Shown: positions 41,814-50,315 of the stretch, piece after piece | Layout: every line of letters starts with the position of its first letter | Numbering within the stretch: position 1 is the stretch's first letter | From: Nitrospira sp. | Lineage (GTDB): Bacteria > Nitrospirota > Nitrospiria > Nitrospirales > Nitrospiraceae | NCBI GenBank assembly: GCA_030123625.1 | Contig: CP126121.1 | Span: 4,008,179 to 4,072,178 of the forward strand | Length of the DNA: 64,000 nucleotides | Reading direction: 5' to 3' | Translations under genes and position numbers: made by a program | The notes under the pieces: model-generated | What the model was told of the DNA's origin: nothing | The model's input: only the letters and a program-made list of their open reading frames with translations | The model's database searches: none

Positions 41814-42923
41814 ATGAACCAGCGATTCTTCCCATGGGTCATGTTACCGATCCTGCTGCTGTTGGCTGGTTGCCCAAATGGAGGTGGCGGAAATGGAGGG
41901 TTTGGAGATGCTGCACCAAGCGGTGTGGTAATCTCACCGAATGGAAGTTTCCTCTATGTGAGTAATCGAGGATTGGACAGTGTGTCGGCCTATACGATTG
42001 GAGGTGGTGGAGCGTTAACCCCCATCACAGGATCACCGTTTCCAGCCGGGACGAGCCCCAGTGCCGTAACGATCTCACCGAACGGAAGCTTTCTCTATGT
42101 GAGCAACCGGGAATCAGATAATGTGTCCGCCTATACAATTGAAGGGACCGGAGCGTTAACTCCAGTGACAGGATCACCATTTCAAGCCGGGACGAATCCC
42201 AGCGCCGTAACGGTCTCACCGAACGGAAGCTTTCTCTATGTGAGCAACCAAGGCTCAAATAATGTGTCGGCCTACACGATCACGGCTGGGACGGGGGTAC
42301 TGGTGCCGTTAACTCCAGGAGTAGGGAACCCGTTTGCGGTCGGGACAAGTCCGAGTGCGCTGACCATCTCATCGAACGGAAGTTTTCTCTATGTGAGCAA
42401 CCAGGGCTCAAACAATGTGTCGGCCTACACGATCACGACTGGGACAGGAGTGTTAGCTTCCGTTGCAGGGTCACCATTTGCAGCCGGGACCAGTCCCAGT
42501 GGTGTGACAGTCTCACCGAATGATGCATTTCTCTATGTGAGCAATCAGGGCTCAAACAATGTGTCGGCCTACACGATCACGGCTGGGACAGGAGTGTTAG
42601 CTTCCGTTGCAGGATCACCGTTTCCAGCCGAGACGAATCCCAGCGCCGTAACGGTCTCACCGAACGGAAGCTTTCTCTATGTGAGCAACCAAGGCTCAAA
42701 TAATGTGTCGGCCTACACGATCACGGCTGGGACGGGGGTACTGGTGCCGTTAATTCCAGGAGTAGGGAACCCGTTTGCGGCCGGGACAAGTCCGAGTGCG
42801 CTGACCATCTCATCGAACGGAAGTTTTCTCTATGTGAGCAACCAGGGCTCAAACAATGTGTCGGCCTACACGATCACGACTGGGACAGGAGTGTTAGCTT
42901 CCGTTGCGGGGTCACCGTTCTAG
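41814..42923 (+). CDS. Secreted seven-bladed beta-propeller lipoprotein
   Basis: 369 residues. The signal peptide ends in a lipobox (LLLLAGC), then a Gly-rich linker, then exactly seven tandem units of 47-51 residues, each reading GVxxSPNGSFLYVSNQGSNNVSAYTI and ending xSPF or xNPF with a TSP/TNP link. These YVTN-like units form a seven-bladed propeller of the lactonase/YncE type. Units 3-5 are repeated as units 6-7 by a 441-bp DNA duplication (see repeat entry). The protein ends abruptly after VAGSPF. The ATG at 41814 is chosen for the signal peptide; an upstream frame overlaps the previous gene antisense. Confidence 0.82.
   Translation: MNQRFFPWVMLPILLLLAGCPNGGGGNGGFGDAAPSGVVISPNGSFLYVSNRGLDSVSAYTIGGGGALTPITGSPFPAGTSPSAVTISPNGSFLYVSNRESDNVSAYTIEGTGALTPVTGSPFQAGTNPSAVTVSPNGSFLYVSNQGSNNVSAYTITAGTGVLVPLTPGVGNPFAVGTSPSALTISSNGSFLYVSNQGSNNVSAYTITTGTGVLASVAGSPFAAGTSPSGVTVSPNDAFLYVSNQGSNNVSAYTITAGTGVLASVAGSPFPAETNPSAVTVSPNGSFLYVSNQGSNNVSAYTITAGTGVLVPLIPGVGNPFAAGTSPSALTISSNGSFLYVSNQGSNNVSAYTITTGTGVLASVAGSPF
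42201..42923 (+). repeat. 441-bp tandem duplication inside the propeller gene
   Basis: The unit beginning at 42201 (AGCGCCGTAACGGTCTCACC) recurs at 42642, an offset of 441 bases or three propeller blades (147 codons). Identity between the copies is very high, including silent positions, so the duplication is recent. The second copy is cut off by the stop after two blades. Confidence 0.8.
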
Positions 42924-43030
42924 AACGGCGTGATCATATAGCTATTTCTTACACGACTATCCCGGTTGGGATCGTGACAGCCACGGCTATAAGTCTTCTG
43001 CTGTAGGTAAGTTGGTAGCCTGCGCCTCAA

Positions 43031-43260
43031 TCAATGCGCCAGGGGGTTCTTGTGCATGAAGACGCTTAGCTGTGAGATGCTGGTCAGTAATACCAGCATC
43101 CAGCGGTGCCCGCCAAGTTTCTTCCCCCACTTCACACCGACCCTGCGCTGATCACGGATCACGACCATACCGCATCCCAACTGCGTCGTTGTCCATGCTT
43201 CGTGAGAATGGTATAAAGCGAGGCATGGTCCGCCGAGGAGATCACAAGGTTTCGATCGTG
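43031..43260 (-). pseudogene. Possible remnant of a transposase-like gene
   Basis: Minus-strand frame ending VIRDQRRVGVKWGKKLGGHRW MLVLLTSISQLSVFMHKNPLAH-like sequence reads as a genuine protein C-terminus and resembles transposase ends. The upstream part loses sense, so only a remnant is likely. Low confidence; it lies antisense to the spacer and the 5' end of the second propeller gene. Confidence 0.3.
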
Positions 43261-44466
43261 AACAAGGTCCTGCTGACATGGCTGTTACCAGTAGTCCTAC
43301 TTCCGGCTGGTTGTGGTGATGGAGGAGAGGGGGGAGGAGTTGGAGGAGGTGGGGGGCCGTTAGGAGGAGGGAGTGGAACGACATCGATTCTTTATGTCGC
43401 GAATCGTGACTCCGATAATGTGTCGGGATACAGCATCAATACGACAAGCGGAATCCTCGCAGCGATTCCCGGCTCTCCATTCTCGAATGTCTCGGGTCCT
43501 TCCGCCATGGCAGTGTCCTCGAATGGATTCTTTGCCTATGTAACGAACAGTAGAACGAATAATGTGACGGCATTCAGAGTTTCGACAGAGGGCGCGCTCT
43601 TATTGGTCCCGCCGACTCCGGCCATTCCCAATCCTGCCGCGGTCGATGCAGCTCCAGGCGCAGTGGCCATCTCTCCTGACACGAAGCATCTGTATGTGGT
43701 GAACCTCGGCCCTGATACTGTTACCGCGTTCAATATAGAGACTGCGGGTGCCTTGACGTTGATACCGTCCGCTGGCGGCAACACGAATCCTGTGGCGGTC
43801 AACGGAGCGGATCCCGCATCCATCGCGATTGTTCAAAGCGGGAAATTTCTCTATGTGGCCAACAGCGGCTCCAACGATGTCACGGCGTTCTCAATCGGGG
43901 CAACCGGACTTCTGAGTCGGATCGCTCCGTCTGGGGCGAATGCCAATCCTATTTCGACCGGTGGGACGGTCCCCAAAGGCGTGGCCATCTCGCCGAACGG
44001 ATCATTTCTTTATGTGGCTAACAGCGGCTCTGATAATCTGACAGTCTTTCAGATCGGAGCAAACGGTCTCTTAACCTTGGTGCCGCCTACGGGGTCTAAC
44101 ACGAATCCTGCCCCTGTAGGCGGTACGACTCCCAACGCACTCATGTTCTCCCTGGATAGTCGATTCCTGTATTCCGTCAATGGTGGAGGCAATGTGTCGG
44201 TGTTCACTATCGGGAGTGATGGCCTGTTGACGCTCGTGCCGAACTCGGCGGGCAATCTCAATCCGGTCTCGGCGGGGACAAATCCCATTGCCTTGACGAT
44301 GTCACCGGATGGGCGGTTCCTGTACGTGGCGAATCAGGGAGGTGGTGTATCAGCTTATACCATCAACACGGAAACGGGGACGCTTGCCCCATTGACGGCT
44401 CTGGTGGGCAATCCTTTTCCGACGGGAACCACACCTTCTGCGATTGCGACGCCCGGTCGTCCTTAG
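43258..44466 (+). CDS. Second secreted beta-propeller lipoprotein
   Basis: About 402 residues from GTG 43258, whose product begins like the first propeller gene (VNKVLLTWLLPVVLLPAGC); ATG 43225 would add 11 residues. The lipobox PAGC is followed by a Gly-rich linker and seven blades of YVANxxSDNVSxYxI type (TSILYVANRDSDNVSGYSIN, KFLYVANSGSNDVTAFSI, FLYVANQGGGVSAYTI). Units are more diverged than in the neighbour, so this is an older paralogue. Likely exported and lipid-anchored, function unknown. Confidence 0.78.
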   Translation: MNKVLLTWLLPVVLLPAGCGDGGEGGGVGGGGGPLGGGSGTTSILYVANRDSDNVSGYSINTTSGILAAIPGSPFSNVSGPSAMAVSSNGFFAYVTNSRTNNVTAFRVSTEGALLLVPPTPAIPNPAAVDAAPGAVAISPDTKHLYVVNLGPDTVTAFNIETAGALTLIPSAGGNTNPVAVNGADPASIAIVQSGKFLYVANSGSNDVTAFSIGATGLLSRIAPSGANANPISTGGTVPKGVAISPNGSFLYVANSGSDNLTVFQIGANGLLTLVPPTGSNTNPAPVGGTTPNALMFSLDSRFLYSVNGGGNVSVFTIGSDGLLTLVPNSAGNLNPVSAGTNPIALTMSPDGRFLYVANQGGGVSAYTINTETGTLAPLTALVGNPFPTGTTPSAIATPGRP

Positions 44467-44503
44467 GGCAGACGTTGAAACCATCCTATATCTATACCCT
44501 TAT

Positions 44504-45373
44504 CTATACCCTTTTCAGATCCAGCCAGGTCAATATTTCATTCGTGACAAGCTCCGGCCTGTCTTCGTGCACGAAATGTCCGGCGTCGGCAATCGTCACC
44601 ACCGTCAGATCCGTCACGAAATCATTTAATCCATCAAGATTCTGACGGACGAGTGCATGATCTTGTAACCCCCAGATCACCAGTGTGGGGGCGGAGACGG
44701 TAGGATATCCCATCCTTCGCTGACGCATTGCACCGCCGCCCCGTAAGACCGCTCGATAGTAATTCACCATGGCAGAGAGCGCTCCCGGTTCGCGTGCTTG
44801 TTGTTGGTACAACCGAACGAAATCATCAGCCATCTGCTCGCGATGAATCGCCATGCGCCGAAAGATTTCACCAATTACATAGCCATGACCTGCCGACAAT
44901 GCCGCTTCCGGAAGCAGGGGAATTTGGAAAAAGCCCATGTACCAGGAACGGTGCAACTGACGCCAATGCCGCACTTCCCGCTCAAAGCAGGCCGGGTGGG
45001 GAGCATTCATGATTACCAAGGCTTCCACGCGATCGGGGTGCCGCATCGCATAGTACCAAGCAATGATTCCACCCCAATCATGCCCCACTAGAATGGTTCG
45101 TTGGACCTGAGCGGCATCAAGGAGTCCGGTGACATCGTCCATCAAGGATTCAATTCGGTAGGCGTCAATGCCTTTCGGTCGCGTCGTGCCGCCATATCCT
45201 CTGAGGTCCGGAGCCCAGACCTGAAATCCGGCCTGCGCCAGCGGAACGATCTGATACCGCCATGAGACGGCGGATTCTGGAAACCCATGGAGGCAGAGCA
45301 TCAATCGATCGCCGGACCCGGCTGTCGCCACTCGAAAGGAAAGTTGGTTCGCGGATATCTGTTGAAACGTCAT
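44504..45373 (-). CDS. Alpha/beta hydrolase (epoxide hydrolase/dehalogenase-like)
   Basis: 289 residues. Oxyanion motif CLHGFPESAVSWRYQIVPLA, LRGYGGTTRP, nucleophile elbow VGHDWGG with Asp as nucleophile, acid in the QDHAL region and His in ADAGHFVHEDRPE. The Asp nucleophile points to epoxide hydrolase or haloalkane dehalogenase-like chemistry. Isolated gene between the propeller gene and a HicB-like gene. Confidence 0.88.
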   Translation of the reverse strand: MTFQQISANQLSFRVATAGSGDRLMLCLHGFPESAVSWRYQIVPLAQAGFQVWAPDLRGYGGTTRPKGIDAYRIESLMDDVTGLLDAAQVQRTILVGHDWGGIIAWYYAMRHPDRVEALVIMNAPHPACFEREVRHWRQLHRSWYMGFFQIPLLPEAALSAGHGYVIGEIFRRMAIHREQMADDFVRLYQQQAREPGALSAMVNYYRAVLRGGGAMRQRRMGYPTVSAPTLVIWGLQDHALVRQNLDGLNDFVTDLTVVTIADAGHFVHEDRPELVTNEILTWLDLKRV

Positions 45374-45533
45374 GGCTTGTGCGTCGACAGTATTGAGACC
45401 ATACGTTTTTCCTCGGAAAGTCGGTGCGGGAAGTCAGCCTTGCACAGAAGAGTTTCCGCCTCGTTTCCTTGCGCGCCGGTGAAAAAGTACAAAATTCTGT
45501 TTGGAACTTCGACTTGCATCTATACTCTGGGAC

Positions 45534-45704
45534 ATGACGAAATACATCATTTGGGAAGAGCAGGGTAAGTGGCGCGGTTGTCTGCAGGGCTCTCCTGACC
45601 AGCAGGTTCAAGGAGAGTCGTTCGAAGAACTGCAGCTTAAGCTTCGTCAGCTCTGCCGTGGACAAATCGGCGACAAGTCTTCCACCCTCCGGAAGATCGC
45701 CTGA
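45534..45704 (+). CDS. Small HicB-like protein
   Basis: 56 residues: KYIIWEEQGKWRGCLQGSPDQQVQGESFEELQLKLRQL resembles the short HicB-type antitoxins that have a YIIW start and a QGES/QGET turn. No HicA toxin is adjacent. A lone antitoxin-like gene or a decoy. Confidence 0.5.
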   Translation: MTKYIIWEEQGKWRGCLQGSPDQQVQGESFEELQLKLRQLCRGQIGDKSSTLRKIA

Positions 45705-45909
45705 AAGACCGTCTGCTCGACGACAAGCCCGGGTCGAAAGCTAGGCCATCGGCTCGGGTATTCGTCCGACCAATACAACAAAAATATTCTTGCTGAGGCC
45801 TGGACTAAAGACGGTCAAGCTTTTCCGCTCTCGGACTTCTCTCTCTATCAAAGTGGATCAGTCTCATCTTCGTGCAGCATGAGTTCTCGGCCTGTCAAAG
45901 TGAGTTCTC

Positions 45910-46875
45910 TCAACTCGTGGAATGGATGACAGATGGGCCTCGATGCCGGACGTTATAGCGTCCAGCGAATGTCTCACCGGGAGCGAGCCGTTTCAGCCCC
46001 CAGTCCGGATGATTGAACGCATCACTCGCACAGGTCATCGGTTCGATGGCAAGCGCGGCTCGTGGCGCGTCTGCAATGGCATCTCCGGTATATACCACTA
46101 CTGCCGAAAAAGACGGATCCATCGTCACATCGACTGCCCGTCCACTTGCCGTATGACGCAAGGATGCAGTGGCCATTCCTTGTTCGTCACGTTCAAGTTG
46201 TACATAACAATGGTTGAAGCGCTGACGACCGATCTCACGAAATCGTCGGTAGTCCCACGGCGTGCCAGCCACATTCAGAATCGTTCCTGTCGGGACGAGC
46301 CGCTCGTTGAATTCTAAATAGGCGGTTCCCGGAATCTGCACCTCAGCCTCGTCGATCAAAGATGTTCCAACGGTGAAGTAGGGATGAAATCCGACTCCGA
46401 CCGGAGCTGTCTGTCGTCCTATGTTCTTCACGGTGAATGTGCAGGTGAGCCCGGAGGCACTGAGGTCATACGTCACCCATACGGCAAGTGAAAAGGGATA
46501 GCCTCGTTCAGCATAGGTATCAGCATCGAGACGGATCTCAAATGTCGCCTTATGTGAATGGGCTTCCTGCACGTGCCACGGCAGACTGCGGACGAACCCA
46601 TGAATGGCGTTCGGACCTTCCTTGTCGTTACATTCGAGCTGCAGTGACCGCCCATCGAACGTATAGCGCCCATCACTGATACGGCCGGGGAACGGGATGA
46701 GCACGTCGCCCTGTCCACCTCGCTTCCCGCTGCCACCCGAATAGCCCCAAACGATATCTGTCTCATGTGCATCGATGATCAAAACATACCGCCGTAACGA
46801 GGCTCCCCACGGAGAAACAACCGCACGCTGGTTTTCAAAGGATAAGGAGAGTTCAGTATCCGGTGTGACAGGCAT
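45910..46875 (-). CDS. Aldose 1-epimerase (galactose mutarotase-like)
   Basis: 321 residues from ATG 46875. Family landmarks: IPFPGRISDGRYTFDG, AIHGFVRSLPW (catalytic His), VGFHPYFTVG (second His) and LAIEPMTCASDAFNHP (catalytic Glu). It interconverts sugar anomers, probably a hexose; substrate range not evident. It precedes no obvious sugar operon. Confidence 0.88.
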   Translation of the reverse strand: MPVTPDTELSLSFENQRAVVSPWGASLRRYVLIIDAHETDIVWGYSGGSGKRGGQGDVLIPFPGRISDGRYTFDGRSLQLECNDKEGPNAIHGFVRSLPWHVQEAHSHKATFEIRLDADTYAERGYPFSLAVWVTYDLSASGLTCTFTVKNIGRQTAPVGVGFHPYFTVGTSLIDEAEVQIPGTAYLEFNERLVPTGTILNVAGTPWDYRRFREIGRQRFNHCYVQLERDEQGMATASLRHTASGRAVDVTMDPSFSAVVVYTGDAIADAPRAALAIEPMTCASDAFNHPDWGLKRLAPGETFAGRYNVRHRGPSVIHSTS

Positions 46876-47090
46876 TATGGCCGCGCAGTCTAGCACTGCA
46901 GCAATGGAGGGCGACAGAAAGCGTGCTTGACCGGTCTCTTTCGTCGTATAAGGAACGCGACGGGAGCCCCATCAACCGTTGCAGCGCCATTGAAACGTGC
47001 GGGTAACTGTCGATGATCGTGTCCTTCGATGCACGACCGATGTATGTTCGTCAGAAGGCGAAGACGAACGTATCCCAAGACGTGCGGAGG

Positions 47091-47549
47091 TTATTTTGTA
47101 AATGGATTGCCGGTCTTCTGCCAATCGTCAAGGTTCATGACGACCGCCGTCGTTCGCGTGAACCCAAGCGCTTCGAGTGATTGCGCAGCAAGCGAGGCAC
47201 GCTTGCCGCTTTGGCATTGGAGAACGAGAGGCCGGTCCATGTCTGGCTTGCCCGGAGAGCCGACATGACTCCAGATTTGAGACTCGAGCATGCCTCGCGG
47301 AATATTGATTACTCCAGGTACATGCCCCGCAGCGTACTCATACGGTTCCCGCACATCTACAATCAAGGCGGCACCTGGATTCTCAACGAGCTTCCGATAT
47401 TCTTCCATGCCGATGGTCTTCACCGGTTTCTGCGCCGCTTCGGCTTTCTGTTTGGCAATAGGAGGCGAACTTTGCGCGAAGATTGGTGAAGGGAAAGAGA
47501 GCGCTGCGCTCGCAACGATGACCAATGGTAACAGGATCGATGTGCTCAT
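47091..47549 (-). CDS. Periplasmic rhodanese-like protein
   Basis: 152 residues. Signal peptide (about 25 residues, ending PIFAQ), then a single rhodanese domain: IGMEEYRKLVENPGAALIVDVREPYEYAAGHVPGVINIP and active-site loop LQCQSGKRAS with the catalytic Cys. AAAGGAGG precedes the start. Likely handles sulfane sulfur in the periplasm. Confidence 0.87.
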   Translation of the reverse strand: MSTSILLPLVIVASAALSFPSPIFAQSSPPIAKQKAEAAQKPVKTIGMEEYRKLVENPGAALIVDVREPYEYAAGHVPGVINIPRGMLESQIWSHVGSPGKPDMDRPLVLQCQSGKRASLAAQSLEALGFTRTTAVVMNLDDWQKTGNPFTK

Positions 47550-47862
47550 AGATCCTCCTTTGAGCTAAAGAATAAACATAATGTAGCGCTATCCTGACCT
47601 CAACTCAAGGGATGGTTGAGGCCGGCCTGCATGTCGGCAGTAAAGCCCGTTGGATCCTCCGCCACGGCGATGATGTTCTTTGTAAGGTCATCATCGGATA
47701 ACGAAGACATCGCTCGGATTCATCGGGAATGCGTGAGTATTGATTGATGTGATAGTCGGTCGCGGTGGAGAGAAATTTTACGGAATGTGTGAAGAGTCGG
47801 ACCACTTCTGAAGAAATATTATCCCTAGCGGATGTCCGGAGGGTGCTGCAGCGTAAAGTTGC
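47550..47862. other. Gene-free stretch
   Basis: 313 bases between the rhodanese and AraC genes, both on the minus strand. No gene, repeat or strong hairpin seen. Confidence 0.4.
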
Positions 47863-48879
47863 CTAGCGGTGAGGCGTCTGACCCGTTTGTTGATCGGAAG
47901 CGATAGCGGAAGTGCGAGTCCGCTTCATGTGGCTGCGGAATCGTGCCGGGGGTACCCCAAACTGTCGCTTGAAGGCGCGATTGAAGGAAGGCTCGGACTC
48001 ATATCCGATGTCGCTTGCCACTTCAGCCACACTCTTGGCGGTTGAACTCAATATTTGAGCGGCAAGGTGCAGCCTCCAGCGTGTCAGGTACCCCATCGGC
48101 GTGTCCGACAGATAATGCCGAAATCGCTCAGCCAACACGGAACGAGACATACCAACTTCATTTGCCAATGAGGCGATCGTCCAGGGTTGAGCCGGCTGCT
48201 TGTGCAGGACGGCCAGCGCCTTTCCCACGTCCGGATCACGTACGCCGGCCAACCAACCTGTATGCGACGGCGGCAATGTCGCGATGTACCGCCGCAACGT
48301 TTCCACGAACAACACTTCCGATAATTTGGCGATGACGGCGGCGCCGCCTGGGTCAGAGGCCCCGGCATGATCGACGGAATATCGAAGGGTGTCTTCCAAC
48401 CACTGCCCTGATGGGCTGTCACGGATATGGACTTTGACGATCGGAGGGAGTCCGGATAGAAAGACCTCACTGAGTTGTGGATCGCAAGTCAAGTAGCCGC
48501 AGATCAGCTTGGTGAGCTCTCCCCCGCCTCCAGAATGGGAAATCATATGTCCGTCGGCCAATACCTGCCGCAGTTGCTCCGTGCTGTCGATCGGTGTGAC
48601 GAAAGGGCCGTTACCCATAAAATGCGCATCACCTTTCGCAAGAATGACGATATCGCCGGCTTCAAACGGGACCGCCCGGCCATTTTCTTCGATCCGGACG
48701 TAGCCGCGTCCTTCGGTGACCAGGTGAAAAATAATGACGTGCTTCGGACGGGTGGGGAGATATGATGCCAACGTGTCTGCGTCGGGCTCCCGCGCGCACC
48801 ATGGCGATGAAAACTCGCCGTTGAAGAACACCGCGCCGTCCAGTTTGACGGCTTTCAGGACTTCGGAGAGCACATCCAT
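47863..48879 (-). CDS. AraC-family transcriptional regulator with cupin domain
   Basis: 338 residues from ATG 48879, which matches the family start MDVLSEVLKAVKLDGAVFFNGEFSSPW. N-terminal cupin_6-type domain (FHLVTEGRGYVRI, GDIVILAKGDAHFMG), C-terminal double helix-turn-helix (IASLANEVGMSRSVLAERFRHYLSDTPMGYLTRWR, KSVAEVASDIGYESEPSFNRAFKRQFGVPPARFR). It is divergent from the methyltransferase operon, with a 34-bp direct repeat between them as candidate operator. Confidence 0.9.
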   Translation of the reverse strand: MDVLSEVLKAVKLDGAVFFNGEFSSPWCAREPDADTLASYLPTRPKHVIIFHLVTEGRGYVRIEENGRAVPFEAGDIVILAKGDAHFMGNGPFVTPIDSTEQLRQVLADGHMISHSGGGGELTKLICGYLTCDPQLSEVFLSGLPPIVKVHIRDSPSGQWLEDTLRYSVDHAGASDPGGAAVIAKLSEVLFVETLRRYIATLPPSHTGWLAGVRDPDVGKALAVLHKQPAQPWTIASLANEVGMSRSVLAERFRHYLSDTPMGYLTRWRLHLAAQILSSTAKSVAEVASDIGYESEPSFNRAFKRQFGVPPARFRSHMKRTRTSAIASDQQTGQTPHR

Positions 48880-48900
48880 AGCGATTACTGCAAGTAAGGG

Positions 48901-48984
48901 GCTCTTGCTAAGCCAATCGGACGCCTGGATAAGCGAGCCGCAGCTTAGCATGCTCTTGCTAAGAGAGCCAGACGCGCTGATAAG
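48901..48984. promoter_or_regulatory. Direct-repeat operator between the AraC gene and the methyltransferase operon
   Basis: GCTCTTGCTAAG at 48901 recurs at 48952, and GACGCCTGGATAAG (48920) recurs as GACGCGCTGATAAG (48971), so two half-sites of about 34 bases sit 51 bases apart (about five helical turns). AraC-type regulators commonly bind such spaced direct repeats, so it likely controls both divergent promoters. Confidence 0.6.
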
Positions 48985-49058
48985 ACGTCGATGGTCCTGT
49001 CCGGTATAGTGCGAACAGAGACAGCGCCGTTCATCGACAAGAGAAGGAGGAAGTCATC

Positions 49059-49877
49059 ATGCCGAATACCGCGGCCGGGGAAATAGACAGTGTCAAGGCT
49101 CGGCTCAAATCGATCTGGACCGCCGGAGACTACGATCGATTTTCACGATATATGGAAGGCGGCGCGCGAGAGTTTTACGAGCGGCTCACTATCGCGCCGG
49201 GATCACGGTTGCTGGACGTGGCGTGCGGATCCGGTCAACTGGCGCTGATGGCGGCGAAAGAGGGCCTCCAGGTGACCGGCGTGGATATCGCCGACAACTT
49301 AGTCGAGCGGGCACGGGTCCGTGCGCAAGCGGAGGGAGTGAGGGTTCATTTCGAGGAAGCCGATGCCGAGGCGCTTCCGTTCGGCGACGCGAGTTTCGAC
49401 GTCGTGACGAGTCTGATCGGCGCGATGTTTGCCCCCAGACCTCAGCTGGTTGCCCAAGAATTGCTCCGTGTCTGCGTACCGGGCGGCATGATCGCCATGG
49501 CCAATTGGACGCCGCAGGGATTCATCGGGCAGATGTTCAAGACCGTATCAAAATTCATCGCGCCCTCCGGGATGCCCTCGCCGGTTTTGTGGGGAGACGA
49601 AGCCACCGTGCGCGAGCGACTTGGCGATGGGCTCTCGGAACTCAGCCTCACGAGGCGGCAGTACCTTTTCAGTTACCCTTTTCCCCCGTCGGAGGTGGTG
49701 GAATTCTTTCGTCTCTACTATGGACCGACTCATCAGGCATTCGCCTCGCTCGACGAGCTCGGCCGCAGCCGGCTTCGTCAGGATCTTGAAGCCTTGTGGT
49801 CTACCCATAATCGGGCCGACGGCGACAGTACGACGGTCTATGGCGAGTATTTGGAAGTGATCGGAATCAGCCGTTAA
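49059..49877 (+). CDS. Class I SAM-dependent methyltransferase
   Basis: 272 residues. Motif I LLDVACGSGQLALMAAKEG, then VTGVDIADNLVERARVRA (motif I-post), ADAEALPFGDASFDVVTS and LLRVCVPGGMIAMANW. UbiE-like core; substrate unknown. Strong AGAAGGAGG upstream. First gene of a probable operon with the carboxymuconolactone decarboxylase and TPR genes, driven by the AraC-linked operator. Confidence 0.88.
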   Translation: MPNTAAGEIDSVKARLKSIWTAGDYDRFSRYMEGGAREFYERLTIAPGSRLLDVACGSGQLALMAAKEGLQVTGVDIADNLVERARVRAQAEGVRVHFEEADAEALPFGDASFDVVTSLIGAMFAPRPQLVAQELLRVCVPGGMIAMANWTPQGFIGQMFKTVSKFIAPSGMPSPVLWGDEATVRERLGDGLSELSLTRRQYLFSYPFPPSEVVEFFRLYYGPTHQAFASLDELGRSRLRQDLEALWSTHNRADGDSTTVYGEYLEVIGISR

Positions 49878-49900
49878 CACAGCTATCAAAGGAGTCCGAC

Positions 49901-50251
49901 ATGACACAGCCGAACGCGGTCAATGATCAACGGGAAACGAGTCTGTACGACAGGAGCAATATGAGCAGGCTGAAGATGCTGAACACTTACGCGCCGGAAG
50001 CCATGCAAGCATTCGTGGCCTTCGATAAAGCGGCGTTGGCCGACGGTGCCATACCGAGAAAATACAAGGAGTTGATTGCGCTGGGCGTCGCCTTTACGAC
50101 GCAATGCCCGTACTGTATCGACATCCATGCCGACAAGGCGCGGGAGTTGGGCGCATCCAATCAGGAAATTGCGGAGTGCGTTCTAGTCGCGGCAGCGTTG
50201 CGAGCGGGTGGGGCGGTCACACATGGCACCCATGCGTTGAAGGGAATCTAG
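49901..50251 (+). CDS. Carboxymuconolactone decarboxylase/AhpD-family protein
   Basis: 116 residues with the CMD motif CPYCIDIHADKARELGAS, whose CxxC and His are the AhpD-type redox site, and ALADGAIPRKYKELIALGVAF before it. These small proteins act as alkylhydroperoxidase-like reductases. AAAGGAG precedes the start; it follows the methyltransferase by 23 bases. Confidence 0.88.
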   Translation: MTQPNAVNDQRETSLYDRSNMSRLKMLNTYAPEAMQAFVAFDKAALADGAIPRKYKELIALGVAFTTQCPYCIDIHADKARELGASNQEIAECVLVAAALRAGGAVTHGTHALKGI

Positions 50252-50315
50252 GAGACCGGACAGTCGGACGGTTAATGTGCCTATTTCACGATTCGAAACG
50301 TACAAGGAGGTCGTC

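Noticed and set aside
41940..42920. Regularly spaced repeats that could be taken for a CRISPR array
   Set aside because: They are in-frame 141-153-base coding repeats of a beta-propeller, far longer than CRISPR units.
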